A stretch of 19,501 bases of DNA from JAAYAY01 sp964429355. GTDB taxonomy: Bacteria; Planctomycetota; Planctomycetia; Pirellulales; Thermoguttaceae. Where the stretch lies: positions 1 to 19,501 of the forward strand of contig CAYSCH010000159.1 in the NCBI GenBank assembly GCA_964429355.1, given 5' to 3'. Below the pieces are notes generated by a model. That model was not told the DNA's origin, made no database searches, and was given only the letters and a program-made list of their open reading frames with translations. The position numbers were made by a program, and so were the translations under genes. This document shows, piece by piece, positions 7,574-15,468 of the stretch; position 1 is the stretch's first letter, and every line of letters begins with the position of its first letter.

Positions 7574-8977
7574 CTACTCCTTCGGATATTCACCCGAAAG
7601 GGCCTTGAGGAATTCGACCAGGTCCTTAATGTTCTCGTCGGTCAACTTCTCGTCGCCAACGGCCTTCATCATCGGCGAAAGGTTGTCGTTGGGAATGCCC
7701 CCCTGGGCCATGATCTTGACGGCCTCTTCCAGGCTCGCGACGCTGCCGTCGTGGAAATAGGGACCCGTGTTGGCCACTTCGCGAAGCGGAGCCACGCGGT
7801 ATTTGCCCAGATCGCTATCCTTCTTCGTGACGGCCATGCGTCCCTCGTCGGGCTTCTCCTTCTTCATGCCGATCCCGGCATTGAAGAATCGGTAGTTGCT
7901 GAAGAGCGGCTCCGTATGGCAAGCACCGCAGCCGGCGCTCTCAAAAAGTTCCATGCCCCGCTTCTGGGCATCGTTGAGAGCCGATTCGTCTCCGGCCACG
8001 AATTTGTCATAGGGCGAATTTCCGCTGAGCACGGTCCGCTCAAAAGACGCAATCGCTTTGGCAATCCGGTCGCTGGTCACTTCGGGTGTGCCGAAGGCCT
8101 TCTCGAAACCCTGCTTGTATTCGTCAATGACACTCAGCTCGGCACAGCAGGTCACCAGCTTGTGTCCCATTTCGATGGGATTCTCGATCGGGCCGACCGC
8201 CTGTTCCTCCAGGCCGGTTGCACGGCCGTCCCAGAACTGGGGCCCCGCATAGGCGGCGTTGATCACCGTAGGCGAGTTGGCGCCGCCGACCTGGCCCCCG
8301 ATGCCCGTACTTGTGGGCGAGTGCTCCGCCCAAGCCTTGGCCGGATCGTGGCAGGTGGCGCAAGAAACCGAGCCGTCTTTGCTGAGCCGGGTGTCGAAAT
8401 AGAGCTTCCTGCCAAGGGCAATCTTCTCCTCCGTCAGCGGGTTGTCGTCCGGAATTGGAAGCTTGGGCAGCCCCAGGGGAATTTTCGGTTCAAAGGGCGT
8501 GCCCACAGGGCCACTTGCCGCCGCCGGCTTCGTTTCGGCTGCTGGTTCGGCAGGTTTTGCCTCTGGCGCCGGAGCCTCCGGTTTTGCCTCGGTGGCCGGC
8601 GCGGCTGGTTTCTCTTCTGCAGGTGCGGGGGCCGGCTTTTCTTCGGCTGCGGGCGCAGCGGGCGTCGCTTCAGGTGCTGGTGCAGCAGGCTGTTCTGCTG
8701 CCGCCGGTTCGGCCGGCTTCACTTCCATGGCCCCATCGGCAGGCTTCTCCTCGGTGGTTGGCACTGCAGGGGGCTCTTCGGTTGTGGGCGCGGCCGGCCC
8801 TTCTTCCGGAACGGCAACGGGAGCGGCTGGGCTCGATGTGGTATCCGGGCCTGGGCCGGAAACCGAGGGGGACCCCGGCGGCGTTTGATCGGCCGATGGG
8901 CACCCTGGCTGGGTCAGAAGCAAACCGCCCAATGCAGCCAGAATCACAATGGCTGGCCATCTCTGTAAGTTCATCAT
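7574..8977 (-). CDS. Di-heme cytochrome c peroxidase / MauG family protein, exported
   Basis: A 467-residue protein with an N-terminal signal sequence (IVILAALGGLLLTQPGC). Cys26 could be lipidated, but QPGC is a poor lipobox. Residues about 30-155 are a low-complexity linker of EKPA, APA and TEAKPE-like repeats. The catalytic part follows, with two heme c motifs: C206-ATC-H210 and C350-GAC-H354, 144 residues apart as expected for CcpA/MauG enzymes. Other family signatures are DNPLTEEKIALGRKLYFD, NSPTVINAAYAGPQFWDGRA, and the C-terminal VAPLREVANTGPYFHDGSV...LVEFLKAL. The family reduces hydrogen peroxide with electrons from small redox proteins, or oxidises protein residues (MauG). Which of these applies cannot be told here. 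It carries an unusual adjacent CC pair in LVTCCAEL. AAAGGAG lies just upstream; the second ATG (8974) has the better spacing. Confidence 0.9.
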   Translation of the reverse strand: MMNLQRWPAIVILAALGGLLLTQPGCPSADQTPPGSPSVSGPGPDTTSSPAAPVAVPEEGPAAPTTEEPPAVPTTEEKPADGAMEVKPAEPAAAEQPAAPAPEATPAAPAAEEKPAPAPAEEKPAAPATEAKPEAPAPEAKPAEPAAETKPAAASGPVGTPFEPKIPLGLPKLPIPDDNPLTEEKIALGRKLYFDTRLSKDGSVSCATCHDPAKAWAEHSPTSTGIGGQVGGANSPTVINAAYAGPQFWDGRATGLEEQAVGPIENPIEMGHKLVTCCAELSVIDEYKQGFEKAFGTPEVTSDRIAKAIASFERTVLSGNSPYDKFVAGDESALNDAQKRGMELFESAGCGACHTEPLFSNYRFFNAGIGMKKEKPDEGRMAVTKKDSDLGKYRVAPLREVANTGPYFHDGSVASLEEAVKIMAQGGIPNDNLSPMMKAVGDEKLTDENIKDLVEFLKALSGEYPKE

Positions 8978-9028
8978 CCCGCTCCTTTCACTCTGCGATT
9001 GTCCGATTCAGCCCACGTTGAAATCCGA

Positions 9029-9038
9029 NNNNNNNNNN
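9029..9038. other. Assembly gap (10 Ns)
   Basis: Ten undetermined bases, probably a scaffold join with an arbitrary gap size. Sequence may be missing between the peroxidase start (8977) and the end of the isomerase-like gene (9132), so linkage of the two halves of the window rests on scaffolding. Confidence 0.97.
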
Positions 9039-9058
9039 CTCCTCGTGCCGGAATTTTA

Positions 9059-9076
9059 AGGTCTACGGCAAGACCT
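9059..9076 (-). terminator. Weak candidate terminator hairpin
   Basis: AGGTCT (9059-9064) and AGACCT (9071-9076) form a 6-bp stem with a 6-nt loop, 55 bp downstream of the isomerase-like gene. The - strand tail is TAAAATT rather than a T-run, so this is only a weak candidate. Confidence 0.25.
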
Positions 9077-9131
9077 CACAACCCTCTTGACTCGGGCAAG
9101 ATCCCTCGCAAGTCGGGATTGTGTGTTGAAT

Positions 9132-10730
9132 TCAGACGTTGGGCTGGGAAAGGTCATCCCATTTGAGGCCGACCTTCTGCACGGCATAGCCGACCTCGCG
9201 AACGTACTGGCCGTACCCGGTAATCCAGTGGAAACCGGGCATGTGACGAGCCACCATCCGGTCAGAGCAATCGAAACGGATGTCGATCTGCGATCGGCAA
9301 ATAGGCAGGAAGGGAACTGCTTCGATCCTGCCCAACAGGCCGGACCAGCGCTGGGCCTTGAAATCGGGGACAATGTTGGTGACGGTCTGCCCCACAGGCA
9401 TTTCCACCTTCGGCGCCGCGCCGTAGTCTGATTCGAAATGGGTCAGGATCCGCGCCGCGTCGAGTTTCTCACCGCTCATCCGCCGCGGGGCGGTGCAGTG
9501 CGCCAAGGTAATGATCCCCTGGTGAGGATAGGTCGGGTCGTTGAGGAAGACGGGCCGGCCGCAGATATTGGCCAAGAGGATACCCGCAGGGATCACCACG
9601 AAGTCCGACTCGCAGAAGGCCAGGTAGCCAGCATCGTTCAACAGGCTCAAGGTCAGGCACGCCGTCGTCTCGGCCATCGGCATGATCGTGCCCATGCAAC
9701 TGTTGATGGTCATGGCGCGGCAATCGGCCTCGGCCATGACTCGGCGAAAGACCTGCTCGAGCAGCATCGCGTTGTCGACGTACTGCCGCTGCGTCTCCAA
9801 GGTGGTTCCGGGAAGGCCCAGATACGCATCGGCCCGCTGGCGTGCCTGGTCGATGGCCCGCGGGTCGGCCTTGGCGGCCAGGAGCAATTTACCCAGTTCT
9901 TCGTAAGAGAATGTTTGAATGTCCAGTTGCCATCGCTGGCGGGCCAACTCGGGAATGACTCCGGCGGGTTGAGCCCAACCGTCCGGACCACCGACGGCCA
10001 GAATCCTGCTCCCCAGGGTGTTGCGCAGGCCGCACAACGATTGCAGCCGCCAGCGGATTTCGTCGAGGCTGTCGACGACCACATCCTCATAGCCCACCGA
10101 CCTGGTAGCCAACTCGTCCGTGTGCTGATGCAGAAACCGGGCCATGGCACCCTCGTACCAATAGTAGAGGGGCCCGGACCTATGTCGCACGAAGAAGATC
10201 ACGTCCTTGCCCAGGCCGTCGATGTGATTCACGTTGGCCATCAAGTCGCCACCGCCGTCGCCACCGGCATAGAAGAGCAACACGTCGGCCGCTTGGATAT
10301 CGTCGTTGTGCGGGGTCAGCTCTTCGGGACGGCGAACGACGGCCAGGGGGAGGAAGTCGAGCGGGAAGTCGGCCTCAGCCTTCAGTTGCTCCAGTTCGCC
10401 GCGAATGCGAGCCTCTTCCGCGCGGATGTCTTCCTCCGTCTGGATACCACCCCAATTTCGCCAACTGGCCATCGGGTGCCGTTCGGGGCGGGGGTACGTG
10501 AAGATCGGCTTGACCACCAAGGCTCGCCGCGTTGGGGGCGTTTCGAGTTCGGCGGCTGCAGCCGTGGACCAGGAGATCCCCGTCAGCGCGGCACCGAGCA
10601 GGCCGAGTCCACCGGCCGTCGCCAGGAACTCACGGCGAGTCGCGCCCCCATGGGCCGCTGCCGCCGGGTGACCACAGGGACAGCAACTTGTCCGGATCGG
10701 CAACCGAGAATCACAATCGTTGGGACTCAT
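9132..10730 (-). CDS. Tat-exported L-fucose/arabinose isomerase-fold protein
   Basis: A 532-residue protein. A twin-arginine signal (TRREFLATAGGLGLLGAAL, about residues 31-49) follows an unusual N-terminal stretch that holds a Cys cluster (SCCPCG). The mature part resembles the fucose/arabinose isomerase superfamily. An N-terminal alpha/beta domain contains ADVLLFYAGGDGGGD. The C-terminal part contains NSCMGTIMPMAETTACLTLSLL, FCESDFVVIPAGILLANICGRPVFLNDP and IITLAHCTAPR, which line up with the active-site strands of that fold. Known enzymes of the fold are cytoplasmic, so export by Tat is notable. The real substrate is unknown. ATG 10730 has GGAG 8 nt upstream; a GTG at 10739 is the alternative. 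It is the last gene of a sugar-related - strand cluster, 42 bp after the truncated oxidoreductase. Confidence 0.75.
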   Translation of the reverse strand: MSPNDCDSRLPIRTSCCPCGHPAAAAHGGATRREFLATAGGLGLLGAALTGISWSTAAAAELETPPTRRALVVKPIFTYPRPERHPMASWRNWGGIQTEEDIRAEEARIRGELEQLKAEADFPLDFLPLAVVRRPEELTPHNDDIQAADVLLFYAGGDGGGDLMANVNHIDGLGKDVIFFVRHRSGPLYYWYEGAMARFLHQHTDELATRSVGYEDVVVDSLDEIRWRLQSLCGLRNTLGSRILAVGGPDGWAQPAGVIPELARQRWQLDIQTFSYEELGKLLLAAKADPRAIDQARQRADAYLGLPGTTLETQRQYVDNAMLLEQVFRRVMAEADCRAMTINSCMGTIMPMAETTACLTLSLLNDAGYLAFCESDFVVIPAGILLANICGRPVFLNDPTYPHQGIITLAHCTAPRRMSGEKLDAARILTHFESDYGAAPKVEMPVGQTVTNIVPDFKAQRWSGLLGRIEAVPFLPICRSQIDIRFDCSDRMVARHMPGFHWITGYGQYVREVGYAVQKVGLKWDDLSQPNV

Positions 10731-10772
10731 TCCTGGCACTCCTCGCTTGAAGGGTACTTGGGTAGCGCATGA

Positions 10773-11057
10773 TCAATCCAGTGTCCAGCCTTGCCGATAC
10801 TGCCGGCGGACATAGGCGCTGGCTTCGGCATCGTTGGTGACTTCCATCTTTTCGCCGTTCCAGAGTAGTTTCCGATTGGGATAGCGCACGGCGAGGTTGC
10901 CCATCAGCACCATCTCCGACAAGGGGCCGGAGAAATCGAAGTTCGAACTGGCCTGCGGGCCCCCCTTGCATGCGCGGATCCAATCTTGCTCATGTCCCTC
11001 TTGGCCATCCGGGATGCGATCCAGCGTCTGGGGCGGCGGTGTGAAGGTCCCATACAC
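10773..11057 (-). pseudogene. C-terminal remnant of a Gfo/Idh/MocA family oxidoreductase
   Basis: This 94-codon frame encodes only the last ~90 residues of a Gfo/Idh/MocA protein of the type abundant in planctomycetes. Recognisable are HEQDWIRACKGG, SNFDFSGPLSEMVLMGNLAVRYPNRKLLW, NGEKMEVTND and YVRRQYRQGW. Full members are about 430-450 residues. The NAD-binding Rossmann domain and most of the catalytic domain are missing. An in-frame stop (TGA) lies two codons before the GTG at 11057. That GTG overlaps the stop codon of the PfkB gene by one base. The most likely history is a deletion that joined the 3' end of the oxidoreductase gene to the end of the kinase gene. Translation as a small leftover protein by coupling is possible but unsupported. 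Confidence 0.8.
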
Positions 11058-12013
11058 TATTCAAGGATTGGCACGATGTCTCGCTTTCCTTCGATAAATT
11101 CCGACACAATAGTATTGGCCAGGCAAAGGCGGTCTTCCAGCCTGATTTCGTCGCAGCGGTGCAGGAGCATCAGGCAAACGCTGAGCAGGTCGCCGGTGCC
11201 GGCGGTGTTTCTGTATTCCTGGACGGGGATGGCGGGGGAAACCGTCCACTGGCCGTTGTCATAGTAACCGGCGCCATCCGCCCCCATGTGCACCAGGATG
11301 GCACCGGCGCCCCAGTCCGTGATCCGCTCGAGAGTCGAATCAAGATCCGCGGAATCGGCGAACTCGTTCAATTCCCGGACATTGCCATGGACCATGTCGA
11401 CCAGCGGAAGAACTCGCCGCACGGCTTCCTTGCGACGGTTGATCACGCGGGCTTTGGCCCAGCCCCAAAGGGGATCCCAGTTGATGTCGAGCGAGGTGGC
11501 CAGCCCCTGCGCCCGTGCGGCCTCCAGGAGGATTGCATTTCCTTTGGTGAGCATGGGCTCGGAGAACCAGACATCCGCCCGCAACAGATGATCTCCACCG
11601 GCGAGCACAGCCAGGTCGACCTCCGATATGGCCAGTGTCGCGTTGTTCCATTGGCAACTGATGAAATGCCGGCAGCCGTTCTGGTAGCTCAGCACGACGG
11701 AGCTCCCGGTAGCCACCCGTCCGTCGTGCCGGATGAAGGTCTTCACGCCGTGCTGCCTGAGCGACTCCTCCAGCCGTTTTCCGAGCCAGTCGGCTCCCAC
11801 CTTGCCGCCGAAGCGAACGTCGGCCCCCAACGCCGCAGCCGCGAGGGCACTGTTGGCTCCGCCGCCCCCGAGGGTTTCGGCGATTGAGTTGGTCGGCGTC
11901 TCGCCATCCTCCAGGAGGTTTGTACTTGGAGGAATGGCGCCGATCTTCACGTCGCGGCAGATGCTGCCGACAATCGCCAGGCTGCGGCCGTGGAAGACGG
12001 TTTCATCGAGCAT
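11057..12013 (-). CDS. PfkB/ribokinase-family sugar kinase
   Basis: A 318-residue protein, normal length for the family. The N-terminal substrate motif is TLGGGGANSALAAAALGADVRFGGKVGAD (in place of GGKGANQA). The C-terminal ATP/anion-hole motif is NTAGTGD (269-275), with the catalytic Asp275 kept and the first Asp of DTxGAGD replaced by Asn. The family phosphorylates the hydroxymethyl group of sugars or nucleosides; the substrate here is unknown. It follows the SIS-domain gene by 15 bp, so the two are probably co-transcribed, and a sugar-phosphate route is a reasonable inference. ATG 12013 has GGAG 10 nt upstream; TTG 12019 is possible. The stop TAG overlaps the start of the oxidoreductase remnant. 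Confidence 0.85.
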   Translation of the reverse strand: MLDETVFHGRSLAIVGSICRDVKIGAIPPSTNLLEDGETPTNSIAETLGGGGANSALAAAALGADVRFGGKVGADWLGKRLEESLRQHGVKTFIRHDGRVATGSSVVLSYQNGCRHFISCQWNNATLAISEVDLAVLAGGDHLLRADVWFSEPMLTKGNAILLEAARAQGLATSLDINWDPLWGWAKARVINRRKEAVRRVLPLVDMVHGNVRELNEFADSADLDSTLERITDWGAGAILVHMGADGAGYYDNGQWTVSPAIPVQEYRNTAGTGDLLSVCLMLLHRCDEIRLEDRLCLANTIVSEFIEGKRDIVPILE

Positions 12014-12028
12014 GGGCAAGGAACTCCG

Positions 12029-12613
12029 CTACTGAATTGCCTCTTCCGCCAGACGCCGGCGAAGCAGATCCATCAACAGATGCTCAATCACCAGGTGCAT
12101 CCCTTCGGTCTGGGGCGTCGATTCGACCGGGACGAGGATCGAGCAGGTCGACTCCTGATGCAACACGCCGCCATCGAAGCCGACCAGCGAGATCGTTGTT
12201 GCTCCGACCTCGCGGACATAGCGGAGAGCGCTCAGCAGGTCGCTGGAAAAACCCTTGCCCCCGTGGACCGAGATCAGGATTGCCACGTCGTCGGGGCGGA
12301 GGAGTCCGCGCATCTGGTTGGCGAAGACGTCGTCCCGAGGAGCGTCGTTGGCCCAGGCCGTGTAGAGCGAGACATTATCAGTCAGGCAGCGGGTATCGAA
12401 GGGCCGCCCCCCAGGCGGGATCACGAACTTGGCCAGATCGCAGGCGAAGTGTTGTGCGGTCGAGGCCGAGCCGCCGTTGCCCAGGGACCAGACACGGCCC
12501 TGCCGGGAGTAACATTTCAGCAGCAACTCGGCAGCTCGAGCGATGGCCGCTCGATCGAGTCGGTCCAGTAACCGTGCGGTTTCAGCCAGATACTCGTCGG
12601 CTCGGGCCTTCAT
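12029..12613 (-). CDS. SIS-domain sugar isomerase, GmhA-like (copy A)
   Basis: A 194-residue protein of the size and layout of phosphoheptose isomerase (GmhA) and related SIS proteins. GNGGSASTAQHF (45-56) is the phosphosugar-binding loop, LTDNVSLYTAWAND matches the following segment, and TPQTEGMHLVIEHLL is the C-terminal conserved His/Glu stretch. The second phosphate loop, normally SGSGNSxN, reads SVHGGKGFSSD, so substrate preference may differ from true GmhA. It is first in a - strand cluster with a PfkB kinase 15 bp downstream. Its paralogue at 15594-16199 keeps the canonical loop. The 5' end overlaps by ATGA a 63-codon frame that I do not accept as a gene. Confidence 0.8.
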   Translation of the reverse strand: MKARADEYLAETARLLDRLDRAAIARAAELLLKCYSRQGRVWSLGNGGSASTAQHFACDLAKFVIPPGGRPFDTRCLTDNVSLYTAWANDAPRDDVFANQMRGLLRPDDVAILISVHGGKGFSSDLLSALRYVREVGATTISLVGFDGGVLHQESTCSILVPVESTPQTEGMHLVIEHLLMDLLRRRLAEEAIQ

Positions 12614-13057
12614 GCATCTTCCTCAGGTACGGGAATCGGGGGCATTTTTCCGTTCAAGTCACTGACAAACGCTACCTGGACTGCGCAGGAATCTTGGTCA
12701 CAAAGGAGAACCGTTTGTCCTGCATTTGTTCCCCAGGACATCCACCCGGAGGCCGCCACTGGGCTTGCCCTGGTACCGTCACGTTCCGCCTCGTCCGCCA
12801 AAGGCTATGGTGGCGAAATCGCGGTCGAACCAATCGCAAACCATTCGGCCCAGGCGACTTACATTACACGTGCCGGGGAACGTTAATACCTTACCAGAAT
12901 CTCCGCCTTTGTCGACTGCTCAGCCCGGAAATCTCGGCACCTGAGTCGTTGGTCTTGGAGGGTTCCACCGATCTTGGTATCGTCTCCCACCGAACTGGGT
13001 CCGGTTCGGGCCCTTTCCGGATCGCGTGAAGTCGGCAGACTATGAAAGGAGCATGCG
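12614..13057. other. Divergent intergenic region
   Basis: About 440 bp between the SIS gene (- strand) and the exported protein (+ strand). I see no RNA gene or repeat. The only frame of note is a 63-codon - strand ORF (12610-12801) with poor codon character and no Shine-Dalgarno. Promoters for both flanking genes should lie here. Confidence 0.5.
12955..12983 (+). promoter_or_regulatory. Candidate promoter for the 13058 gene
   Basis: TTGGAG (12955-12960), a 17-bp spacer, then TATCGT (12978-12983). The match to sigma70 consensus is partial (3/6 and 4/6). The position, 75 bp upstream of the GTG start, is suitable. Confidence 0.25.
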
Positions 13058-13942
13058 GTGGGTGAAAACGGGGTTTTCGGTATCGTGATGGGAACGGCAC
13101 TGCTGATGGCGGTCTGCCCAGGGAGTCTACGGCTCGTCGCGGAGGAATGCGTGACGAAACCGGACGAGAATGGCCTGCAGGTCGACCTGTGTTTCACGTT
13201 CGGTCCGAGCGGTGCTCAGCGGCCGGCGGTTTTCATTGCGGGAGACAAGCTTACTGCGTCGGTGCGGTTGTCCGGCCTTGCGAAGGATAGCGACGGGCTG
13301 GTCAACTACACGGGACAAGCCAAAGTGGTTCTGCCTGACGGCACGCCTCTCCTGTCGTTCCCCGAGTGCGTCTTTCACGGTGAGTTCGCGCTGGGGGGCA
13401 ACTCGATCATGGGCCCCACGACGGTTGACATACCGGTGGATTTCTCACCCGGCCGATACCAACTCCATATCGAAGTTAAGGATAGCGTGGCGGACCGGGA
13501 AACGATCGCGGACCTGCCGTTTGAGGTTGTCTCCGGAAGCACGTTCGGCGCTTTGGGGCTGCGGCTCTGCCACGACCGGGAGGGCAACTATCCGGCCGGC
13601 GGAATCATGGTCGTCGGGCAATGTGCCTATCTCGTGTTTCTGTTGAATGGATGCGCCATTGCAGATGACCGCGTGGACGTCGTGGCGAAATTGACAGCGC
13701 TCGACCAGGCCGGCCGTCCGATCGGCTCCCGGCCGGGGATCGTGCCCCTCGCTATGGAAGTTTCTCCGGCACCGCAACAGGGTGCCCACCATCAATCGAC
13801 GGTGAATTTTGGAATTCCTGTCAACCGAGCGGGGCAGTTTGTTCTTCGCCTGGAACTCGAAGACCAGCAGACCGGGGTGAAAGCCAGCTACGACATTCCC
13901 GTCACGGCGGCGGCTGTTTCGGAGGGTGCACTCCTGCGATAG
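13058..13942 (+). CDS. Exported protein of unknown family
   Basis: A 294-residue protein that I do not recognise. A signal peptide is visible (hydrophobic GVFGIVMGTALLMAVCPG, probable cleavage about residues 22-28). The rest is rich in beta-strand-type sequence. It looks like two similar sandwich domains, roughly 35-160 and 165-290, each ending in a strand-rich segment (FSPGRYQLHIEVKD and RAGQFVLRLELEDQQTG) that resemble one another, as in Ig-like or CARDB-type folds. There is no catalytic motif. The start is GTG 13058, supported by AAAGGAG at 13045-13051 with 6 nt spacing; the in-between ATG at 13053 opens only a very short frame. It is divergent from the SIS/PfkB cluster and convergent with the gene ending at 14110. 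Confidence 0.7.
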   Translation: MGENGVFGIVMGTALLMAVCPGSLRLVAEECVTKPDENGLQVDLCFTFGPSGAQRPAVFIAGDKLTASVRLSGLAKDSDGLVNYTGQAKVVLPDGTPLLSFPECVFHGEFALGGNSIMGPTTVDIPVDFSPGRYQLHIEVKDSVADRETIADLPFEVVSGSTFGALGLRLCHDREGNYPAGGIMVVGQCAYLVFLLNGCAIADDRVDVVAKLTALDQAGRPIGSRPGIVPLAMEVSPAPQQGAHHQSTVNFGIPVNRAGQFVLRLELEDQQTGVKASYDIPVTAAAVSEGALLR

Positions 13943-13959
13943 ATCGCATGAGCCGAGTT

Positions 13960-13990
13960 GGCCGACACGCAAAGGAAGGCATGGTCGGCC
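13960..13990. terminator. Weak hairpin between convergent genes
   Basis: GGCCGAC (13960-13966) and GTCGGCC (13984-13990) form a perfect 7-bp stem with a 17-nt loop, 18 bp after the + strand gene. No T-run follows on either strand, so termination function is uncertain. Confidence 0.25.
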
Positions 13991-14109
13991 GTATCATGAA
14001 TTCTCTCGACGGATGCTGGGAGAGTACCGGGAACGATGGCTATTGACCGCAAAGCGATCATCGGTGGCGATGCGGTACTTGAGCATCGTGGGCTTGGCCT
14101 GCCGGCATG

Positions 14110-15468
14110 CTATTGGGGCCGTCTTGCACCGATGTACTCGAACCGGACGGTGCCGCCTTGTTTGCCCGCGTCGACCGGACGCAGAAGCAGGCGTTTGCAG
14201 GGGCCCGTGTAGCCGGGGATTGATGAGAGGTTCACTTCGTAGATTCGAACCTGGCCGTCGGGCTGAACGGGGAAGGGGCACTCACCGCCGGGGCCTTCGA
14301 GTCCCTCCCAGGCCAGGACGGCAGTAGCCTGCCCGGTACTGAACGCAGCCCGCACGTAGACGATGGGCGCGTCGGCGGCGAGCCAATAGGCGTCGGGCCC
14401 GCAGAGGAGCGGCCGGCCCTTGTCGAGGTTGACCGTCCATGCCCCGTCGAGCGGCCAGCCGGCATCGGAGCCGTCGCGCAGGGTCCAGCTCTGGCGGTCT
14501 TTTTCGAACCTGTAGTCGGGCAGGCCCTGCCCCTGGCGATGTTTCCGCACGTACTGGCGGATGGCATCCAGCTTGCCCACGATCAGCACGTACTGGTAGG
14601 CGTACTGGATATTGTGATCGAGGATTTCCGAGCGGATGGGCGCGATGTAGCCAGTGGGTGCGTCCTTGGGGCCCCCCTTGCCGGGCTCGCCGGCAAAACC
14701 GCCCACGAAGGTGTACGTGCCCGGCGACCAGACGCCGATGCCAAAATCGTCGTCGCGGACCAGGGCCGCCCAGTTCTCGGTGGCATACCAGTTGTCCCAG
14801 GGGCCGCCTTCCACCTGATCCGGCGCGCCCGTCCGCCAGACCTTCGTGATCTGCCGCAGTTCGCCCCCTGTGAACGGGGCATTGCCCGCATAGGTGAAAA
14901 GCCGGTAGTAGTTGCCGTTGGTATACACGGCGGGCAGCTCCTGGCCCCGGGCGGGATACTGGGTCTTGTCCGTACGGGCGTTGTTGATCTGGCTGCGGAC
15001 CCGCACCGCGTTTGCCTCCAGGCTGATCCAGGTTTCGAAGGTGCATTCTCCCGGCTCGTTGTTGAGCGGCCACTGCATGGGAATGCACTTGACATAGAGC
15101 GTCTTCCCGTCGTTCTCGTGGGCGATGACCTTCGAGCCGTGGCCGTAGCAGTCCCCGGCCTGGATGGGATTCCACCCCAGAAAGCGCCACGTCGGACTGG
15201 GCTCCTTGCCGTTGGGAACAAACGGAGTCGGGCCCGAGTAGAACGACATCTGGACCTGGCGTCCCCAGTCGTGGCTGTTGATGATGTTCTCCGCGCCGTC
15301 CGACGGAGAGACGTGGGTGATGGCCCCGCCGATCTCGAGATTGATCCCCACGCAGATCGTTCCGTTGTCGACGTAGCTCATGCCGCGGAACTCTTCGGCC
15401 GGCAGGCTGCCCGACATGGCCGCCGCGACCGCGAGAAAGATCATGGCGTTACGCAAGCCAGTGAACAT
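14110..15468 (-). CDS. Exported protein of unknown family with possible carbohydrate-binding-like C-terminal domain
   Basis: A 452-residue protein with a Sec signal peptide (AMIFLAVAAAMSGSLPA, cleavage about residue 25). The main part (about 26-330) is rich in aromatic residues and Gly (GAENIINSHDWGRQVQMSFYSG, GPWDNWYATENWAALV). It has the look of a planctomycetal beta-sandwich/propeller glycan-related protein, but I cannot name the family. Residues about 330-450 look like a separate jelly-roll, CBM-like domain ending PCKRLLLRPVDAGKQGGTVRFEYIG. The start ATG 15468 has AAAGGA 6 nt upstream; the longer upstream frame is not plausible. It follows the second SIS gene on the same strand with a 125-bp spacer, so co-transcription is possible. 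A role in glycan handling is only inferred. Confidence 0.7.
   Translation of the reverse strand: MFTGLRNAMIFLAVAAAMSGSLPAEEFRGMSYVDNGTICVGINLEIGGAITHVSPSDGAENIINSHDWGRQVQMSFYSGPTPFVPNGKEPSPTWRFLGWNPIQAGDCYGHGSKVIAHENDGKTLYVKCIPMQWPLNNEPGECTFETWISLEANAVRVRSQINNARTDKTQYPARGQELPAVYTNGNYYRLFTYAGNAPFTGGELRQITKVWRTGAPDQVEGGPWDNWYATENWAALVRDDDFGIGVWSPGTYTFVGGFAGEPGKGGPKDAPTGYIAPIRSEILDHNIQYAYQYVLIVGKLDAIRQYVRKHRQGQGLPDYRFEKDRQSWTLRDGSDAGWPLDGAWTVNLDKGRPLLCGPDAYWLAADAPIVYVRAAFSTGQATAVLAWEGLEGPGGECPFPVQPDGQVRIYEVNLSSIPGYTGPCKRLLLRPVDAGKQGGTVRFEYIGARRPQ

Noticed and set aside
7751..8968. 405-codon open frame on the + strand, and a Gly/Ala/Ser-rich 148-codon frame at 8442-8888
   Set aside because: Both are antisense to the cytochrome c peroxidase gene. 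The frames stay open because of its GC-rich, repetitive linker, and the heme motifs on the other strand decide the matter.
9438..10772. 444-codon + strand frame
   Set aside because: Antisense to the isomerase-fold gene, whose Tat signal and superfamily motifs are clear. The + frame shows no recognisable domain.
12610..12801. 63-codon - strand frame overlapping the SIS gene start by ATGA
   Set aside because: The overlap suggested coupling, but the frame starts at TTG without a Shine-Dalgarno, an in-frame stop lies just upstream, codon choice is unlike the neighbours, and I recognise no family.
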